Assembly: GCA_902764915.1 (NCBI GenBank)
Contig: CACWXY010000008.1
Location: 1-64,000, forward strand
Source of the DNA: an uncultured Eubacteriales bacterium
GTDB taxonomy: Bacteria > Bacillota > Clostridia > Christensenellales > Aristaeellaceae
Direction of reading: 5' to 3'
Length of the DNA stretch: 64,000 nucleotides
The notes under the pieces are model-generated. The model worked only from the letters and a program-made list of their open reading frames with translations. It did no database searches and was not told the DNA's origin. Shown here one piece after another: positions 60,431-64,000 of this stretch. A program made the position numbers and the translations under genes. Position 1 is the first letter of the stretch, and every line of letters begins with the position of its first letter.

Positions 60431-61207
60431 TCAGGGCATCATATCATTGCGCAATATGGTCATGGACAGAAACGTCACAAACTTTTCAGGATGCAGTGTC
60501 AGTAGTTCCCCATGGTCCAGCCCGATGAGTTCCAGAGTAGGCACAGGTATTTCCATGTTCGCAAGATAGGCCAAATCCTTTCGGCGCGCCTTCTTTTCCC
60601 GGGAGCCATACCAGTAGATCAGACGGTCATACGAGTCAGGCAGTGACCGGGGAAGCATATAATTATTGCATGTATAAAAGGTATTCCATATGGTCCTGTG
60701 ACTCATGCTCTGCAAAACATCATGCAGATACTGAATATCATCTTTTCCATAATCCGCTCCGGTGAAAAAGCGGGCCAGCCACCGGGGATCGAGTTTTTTC
60801 CCGATTTCAATCATCCAGGCATCTTTATGGGCAATGCACCGCCGCACCCACTTCGGGTATGTATAAGGCAGAATCCCTCCGTCCACAATCGCCTGATGTA
60901 CATGAATGCGGTTGTTTCTCAGCATGCATAAGGCAATGCTTCCGCCCATGGAAAGACCGTACAGGCCTTCCAGACAATCCACGCCGCGTTCCAGCAGTGC
61001 ATCTTCCAGCATGACTGCCGTTTCCTCTGTACCCGGGAAATCGTCCTGGGGATGATCCGGATCATACCCAGGAAGGGCCGGTACATATACATGAAAAAAG
61101 CGGGCCAGCGATTTCACCACCGGGCGGAACACATCCCAGCGTACGCAGCTGGCATGAATCAAACACAGGTTCTTTTCCTGATCTTTCCCATACTCATGAA
61201 AAACCAT
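60431..61207 (-). CDS. Alpha/beta hydrolase
   Basis: The 258-residue protein has an alpha/beta hydrolase pattern: LCLIHASCVRWDVFRPVVKS (oxyanion strand), YVPALPGYDP, nucleophile elbow YGLSMGGSIA and a late LIGLDHGELLTLHP with the probable catalytic His. Cytoplasmic. ATG at 61207 is chosen because AGAAGGG lies upstream; the longer frame adds 7 residues. Substrate unknown. Confidence 0.83.
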   Translation of the reverse strand: MVFHEYGKDQEKNLCLIHASCVRWDVFRPVVKSLARFFHVYVPALPGYDPDHPQDDFPGTEETAVMLEDALLERGVDCLEGLYGLSMGGSIALCMLRNNRIHVHQAIVDGGILPYTYPKWVRRCIAHKDAWMIEIGKKLDPRWLARFFTGADYGKDDIQYLHDVLQSMSHRTIWNTFYTCNNYMLPRSLPDSYDRLIYWYGSREKKARRKDLAYLANMEIPVPTLELIGLDHGELLTLHPEKFVTFLSMTILRNDMMP

Positions 61208-61355
61208 GGCCTTCGTCCCTTCTCTCATGCATGTAAGACAGATTACCGTGACTTATATATATTCGACGTCATGGAAAAAATCCCTGCGGTTCAGGGAAAA
61301 AACATGCGGCAATGAGTTCTATTTCTATGACATATATTTTTTGAAAAGAAAAGTG

Positions 61356-61384
61356 TTGACACAAAGTGGTAATTGCAGTATGAT
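61356..61384 (+). promoter_or_regulatory. Promoter of tRNA-Trp
   Basis: -35 TTGACA (61356-61361), -10 TATGAT (61379-61384), spacer 17, 15 bases before the tRNA. Confidence 0.9.
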
Positions 61385-61399
61385 AAGTGAGTACCGCGT

Positions 61400-61470
61400 A
61401 GGGGCATGGTGTAATGGTAACACGTGGGTCTCCAAAACCTTTGTTGAGGGTTCGAGTCCTTCTGCCCCTG
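61400..61470 (+). tRNA. tRNA-Trp (anticodon CCA)
   Basis: A 71-base cloverleaf: acceptor AGGGGCA/TGCCCCT, short D arm, anticodon loop CTCCAAA (anticodon CCA, Trp), T arm with GGTTCGAGTCC and discriminator G. The 3' CCA is not encoded. The anticodon stem has one T-T mismatch at its outer pair. Confidence 0.95.
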
Positions 61471-61474
61471 CTCT

Positions 61475-61501
61475 ACTCTGGCTTTATGCCAGAGTTTTTT
61501 T
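61475..61501 (+). terminator. Terminator of tRNA-Trp
   Basis: ACTCTGGC and GCCAGAGT form an 8-bp stem with loop TTTAT, followed by T7. Confidence 0.93.
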
Positions 61502-61506
61502 GATTA

Positions 61507-61537
61507 CAAGGGCCCATGGAAATTCCATGGGCCCTTG
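61507..61537. terminator. Long palindrome between tRNA-Trp and the lipase-like gene
   Basis: CAAGGGCCCATGGAA and TTCCATGGGCCCTTG form a perfect palindrome with almost no loop. It lies just after the stop of the minus-strand hydrolase and may end its transcript, but the T-run on that strand is weak. Confidence 0.6.
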
Positions 61538-61538
61538 C

Positions 61539-62474
61539 TTATAACCGTTCGGTTATCCATTGCAGGATATCTGAATATACCTTTTTTCTGTCCAGTTCAT
61601 TGAGTATTTCATGCCGGTCTCCCGCATACAGAGTGCATGTCACATCCTGCATGCCCGCATCCCGGAATCGCTTTTCTACTCTTCGAACACCCTCGCCCAG
61701 GTCTCCCACAGGATCATCCTGTCCCGAAACCAGCAGAATAGGGAGTGTCTGCGGCATCTTGCGGATATTCTCCGCCATTCCATCATCCCTGACCGCTTCG
61801 AAGAGTCCCAGATATCCATTCAGGGTAAATCGGAATGTGCACAGCGGATCCTTATAGTAGGCTCTTACAATCTCTGTATCTTTGGTAAGCCAGCTGCGAT
61901 CCGCCTGGCTACCGTCCAAGCAATACTGCTTATAGGGTCCTCCGCCAGTGGACAGTTTCTGCAGCATGGGACTGCGATAATGCCAGCCACGGAAAAGCGC
62001 CATACAGCGTGCCAGCGTCATCCCCAGTTCACAGGTGGCTTTAGGAACATCGCCCGTTCCCATGATCACCGCACCGGACAGGCCCTGTGCATGCGAGAAC
62101 AGATACTTGCGCAGCATATAGGATCCCATGCTGTGACCCAGCATGAAATAAGGGAGATCGGGATAATCCTTCTGCGTACTGGTGCGAAGGATATGCATGT
62201 CCGCAACCAGCGCATCACTGGGATGTGCCGGATCAAAGTATCCAAGATCTTCGCTTTTTTCCGCTGTCAGCCCGTGCCCGAGATGATCATGGCCCACCAC
62301 AAGAATGCCCTGCTGCGACAGGAATGTCGCAAAGGAATCGTATCGATTCATGTGTTCTGTCATCCCGTGCGTCAGCTGAACAATCGCCTTGAAAGGCGTC
62401 CTTTCTGGCGTCCACCGATATGCCTTTACCTGGGTGTGGCCATTGGAAGAAAGAAATGAAAAAGTGGTTTTCAC
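61539..62474 (-). CDS. Monoacylglycerol-lipase-like alpha/beta hydrolase
   Basis: The 311-residue protein matches the Hydrolase_4 (serine aminopeptidase S33/lysophospholipase) family: KAIVQLTHGMTEHMNRYDSF, VVGHDHLGHGLTAEKSEDLG, elbow MLGHSMGSYMLRKYL (Ser), LLVSGQDDPVGDLGEG (Asp) and YAGDRHEILNELDR (His). It likely cleaves monoacylglycerols or lysophospholipids. ATG at 62474 overlaps the stop of the upstream small gene (ATGA), so translation is coupled. Confidence 0.9.
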   Translation of the reverse strand: MKTTFSFLSSNGHTQVKAYRWTPERTPFKAIVQLTHGMTEHMNRYDSFATFLSQQGILVVGHDHLGHGLTAEKSEDLGYFDPAHPSDALVADMHILRTSTQKDYPDLPYFMLGHSMGSYMLRKYLFSHAQGLSGAVIMGTGDVPKATCELGMTLARCMALFRGWHYRSPMLQKLSTGGGPYKQYCLDGSQADRSWLTKDTEIVRAYYKDPLCTFRFTLNGYLGLFEAVRDDGMAENIRKMPQTLPILLVSGQDDPVGDLGEGVRRVEKRFRDAGMQDVTCTLYAGDRHEILNELDRKKVYSDILQWITERL

Positions 62475-62929
62475 TCTGCCTCCTCCTTGTCCCCTTCTGC
62501 AGTCTTGCTCTTCTCACTGTCGCTCTCACGCTGTGCTTCCTCCAGTCGATGCAGACGAAGGGTGTGAGAGCGAAGAGACAGATCCATGGCGGCACGCAGC
62601 TGATCGTTCTCTGTACTCTGCATGGCTTTTTCAATATGTGCAATCCTGTCTTTGACTTCTTCAATTTCCAGCGCCAGCGGTGCCTTATACCCCAGGGCCT
62701 CGCCATATACGCCGCGCAGAAGCCGCTCTATTTGATCCGCGAATGTATCGCTGCCTGTCATAAGAGAGATCGCTCTTGTCGCTTTCAGAAGAAGAATACA
62801 CGGGTCTTCCCCTTCACGTGCTCCGAGAAGGATTTCCATCTGCAGTTCTTCCGATACGCGTCCGCGTTGCTGATAGGATTTATACACATCTTCGATCTTC
62901 AGCGCTTTTGCCTTTTCCAGTCCATCCAT
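62471..62929 (-). CDS. Hypothetical protein with C-terminal coiled coil
   Basis: The 152-residue protein starts at ATG 62929 behind AGGAGG. It is helical throughout: KAKALKIEDVYKSYQQRGRV, ILLKATRAISLMTGSDTFAD, a coiled-coil-like EEVKDRIAHIEKAMQSTEND and a charged Glu-rich end. No family recognised. It lies between the aminopeptidase and the lipase-like gene and is coupled to the latter. Confidence 0.7.
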   Translation of the reverse strand: MDGLEKAKALKIEDVYKSYQQRGRVSEELQMEILLGAREGEDPCILLLKATRAISLMTGSDTFADQIERLLRGVYGEALGYKAPLALEIEEVKDRIAHIEKAMQSTENDQLRAAMDLSLRSHTLRLHRLEEAQRESDSEKSKTAEGDKEEAE

Positions 62930-62960
62930 GTTTTCCTGCCTCCTCCTTCCCGCAATCGGC

Positions 62961-62993
62961 AAAAGCCCGGGCGGACTGACCGCCACGGGCTTG
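62961..62993 (-). terminator. Terminator after the M18 aminopeptidase gene
   Basis: On the minus strand AGCCCG-GGCGG pairs with CCGCC-CGGGCT, followed by TTTTG. It lies 9 bases after the aminopeptidase stop and partly shields the downstream pair. Confidence 0.75.
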
Positions 62994-63001
62994 CTGAGAG
63001 C

Positions 63002-64000
63002 TTATTCCATGTGCTGTGCATCCCTGAGGAAAGCGAGATATGCCTTATAGCCTTCCCAGATATCTGCCTTGGACACAATTTCCCATGGCGCATGCATGCT
63101 CAGGACAGCAATGCCTGCATCGATGACGTTCATGCCGTACTTGGAGCACATATAGGCAATCGTTCCGCCGCCGCCAACATCGACCTTTCCAAGCTCTGCC
63201 GTCTGGAAGTCCACACCATTATCGTCCATGATCTTACGGATCTGCGCCACAAACTCTGCATTGGCATCATTGGAACCGGACTTACCCCGGCTGCCCGTAA
63301 ACTTGTTAAAGCAGATGCCGCGTCCCATAAAGGCCGCATTCTTCTTTTCAAAGGCCGATGCAAAATTGGGATCAAAGCCCGCTGACACATCGCTGGAGAG
63401 CATGCAGCTGTTCCTCAGGGCACGGCGCAGAGCCAGTTCTCCCGAAACGCCCGATGCATCCAGAAGCTCTGCACATACGTTTTCAAAGAAATGTGAATTC
63501 ATGCCGGTTGCCCCGACAGACCCGATCTCTTCCTTGTCTGTAAGAATAGCGCACAGTGTACGGTCCGGGGTGCCTTCAAAGTCCATAACCGCACGCAGCG
63601 ACGGGAACGCACAGACGCGGTCATCGTGGCCATAGCCGGCAATCATGGAGCGGTCAAAGCCCAGGTCCCGCGCTTTACCGGCTGGTACAACTTCCAGTTC
63701 AGCAGAGAGGAAGTCTTCCTCTTCAATGGCGTACTGTTCCTTGAGAAGCGCAAGAAGTGCTTTCTTCACAGGCTCTTTTTCTTCGTCCTTCAGGGGAATG
63801 CTGCCAATAATCAGGTTCAGTTCTTCCCCCTCCACGACCTTTCCGGCTTTTTTCTCCATCTGTTCCTGCGCCAGATGAATCAGAAGGTCCGAAATATAGA
63901 AGACAGGATCATCCTCCTTTTCTCCCAGAGCCAGCGTCACTTTTGTGCCATCCTTGCGGACAATCACGCCGTGCAGCGCCAGAGGCAGCGCCACCCACTG
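63002..64000 (-). CDS. M18 family aspartyl aminopeptidase (5' part outside window)
   Basis: The frame stays open to the window edge, so only the C-terminal 332 residues are seen; full-length members are about 430-470. Visible M18 marks are GYGHDDRVCAFPSLRAVMDF (metal-binding Asp), LTDKEEIGSVGATGMNSHFF with the catalytic Glu pair, SSDVSAGFDPNF and VDVGGGGTIAYMCSKYGMNV, VLSMHAPWEIVSKAD with the metal-binding His. These cytoplasmic zinc enzymes remove N-terminal acidic or other residues from peptides. Confidence 0.93.
   Translation of the reverse strand, partial: QWVALPLALHGVIVRKDGTKVTLALGEKEDDPVFYISDLLIHLAQEQMEKKAGKVVEGEELNLIIGSIPLKDEEKEPVKKALLALLKEQYAIEEEDFLSAELEVVPAGKARDLGFDRSMIAGYGHDDRVCAFPSLRAVMDFEGTPDRTLCAILTDKEEIGSVGATGMNSHFFENVCAELLDASGVSGELALRRALRNSCMLSSDVSAGFDPNFASAFEKKNAAFMGRGICFNKFTGSRGKSGSNDANAEFVAQIRKIMDDNGVDFQTAELGKVDVGGGGTIAYMCSKYGMNVIDAGIAVLSMHAPWEIVSKADIWEGYKAYLAFLRDAQHME

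Overview
The window looks like a chromosomal segment of a mid-50s % G+C member of the Bacillota (Clostridia or Erysipelotrichia type). The evidence is strong AGGAGG ribosome binding sites, a canonical T-box leader, an ackA/pta pair, a TmcAL (YlbM-like) protein, DUF4317 and DUF4342 proteins, tRNA genes without encoded CCA, and abundant intrinsic terminators. No genus is claimed. Protein calls rest on motif reading and remembered families; no search was run.

Layout. 0-2.4 kb is an AT-richer accessory stretch: a possible transposase tail, a small XRE regulator with a membrane partner, an intact AbiEi antitoxin next to a truncated AbiEii toxin, and a recombinase-like remnant. 2.4-3.8 kb is a MATE efflux gene. 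3.9-13.9 kb is a minus-strand iron uptake locus: an FTR1 permease with an extracytoplasmic domain, a P19/Tp34 protein, a DUF2318 redox membrane protein, three MacB/FtsX-type permeases (one carrying an inserted FMN-binding domain with an SGAT flavinylation motif), two ATPases and a DUF4418 protein. It starts from a consensus promoter overlapped by a DtxR/IdeR-like dyad. 13.9-24.3 kb is housekeeping: a pseudouridine synthase, a TIM-barrel epimerase-like protein, a pyruvyl transferase, DUF4317, a beta-CASP nuclease, ackA, pta and tmcAL.

24.4-29.8 kb holds a DUF4234 protein, a rhodanese lipoprotein, a gene-poor scar, a ribbon-helix-helix/AlbA pair, and an hsdR pseudogene that carries an in-frame stop and is fused to an integrase C-terminus, next to tRNA-Val(CAC). 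29.9-35.8 kb is an operon of acyl-CoA synthetase, iorA, iorB and a sodium:solute symporter behind a T-box leader whose specifier reads UAC (Tyr). This suggests arylacetate uptake, CoA activation and reductive carboxylation to arylpyruvates under tyrosine starvation.

35.9-46.5 kb carries a SWIM-SNF2 helicase, a GH20-type hexosaminidase with two esterases and an ATP-grasp protein, and a LysR regulator divergent from a CPA2 antiporter. 46.5-50.5 kb carries a TetM-like translational GTPase coupled to a secreted metallophosphoesterase, and an RNase HI with two viroplasmin-type domains. 50.8-59.9 kb is a plus-strand run: a small protein, a glycerophosphodiesterase, a 2,291-residue modular protein with repeated winged-helix-like and alpha/beta segments plus a degenerate ATPase-like C-terminus, and a 324-residue partner. 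That last pair is the best candidate for an undescribed system. The end of the window holds DUF4342, two alpha/beta hydrolases, tRNA-Trp, a small coiled-coil protein and a partial M18 aminopeptidase.
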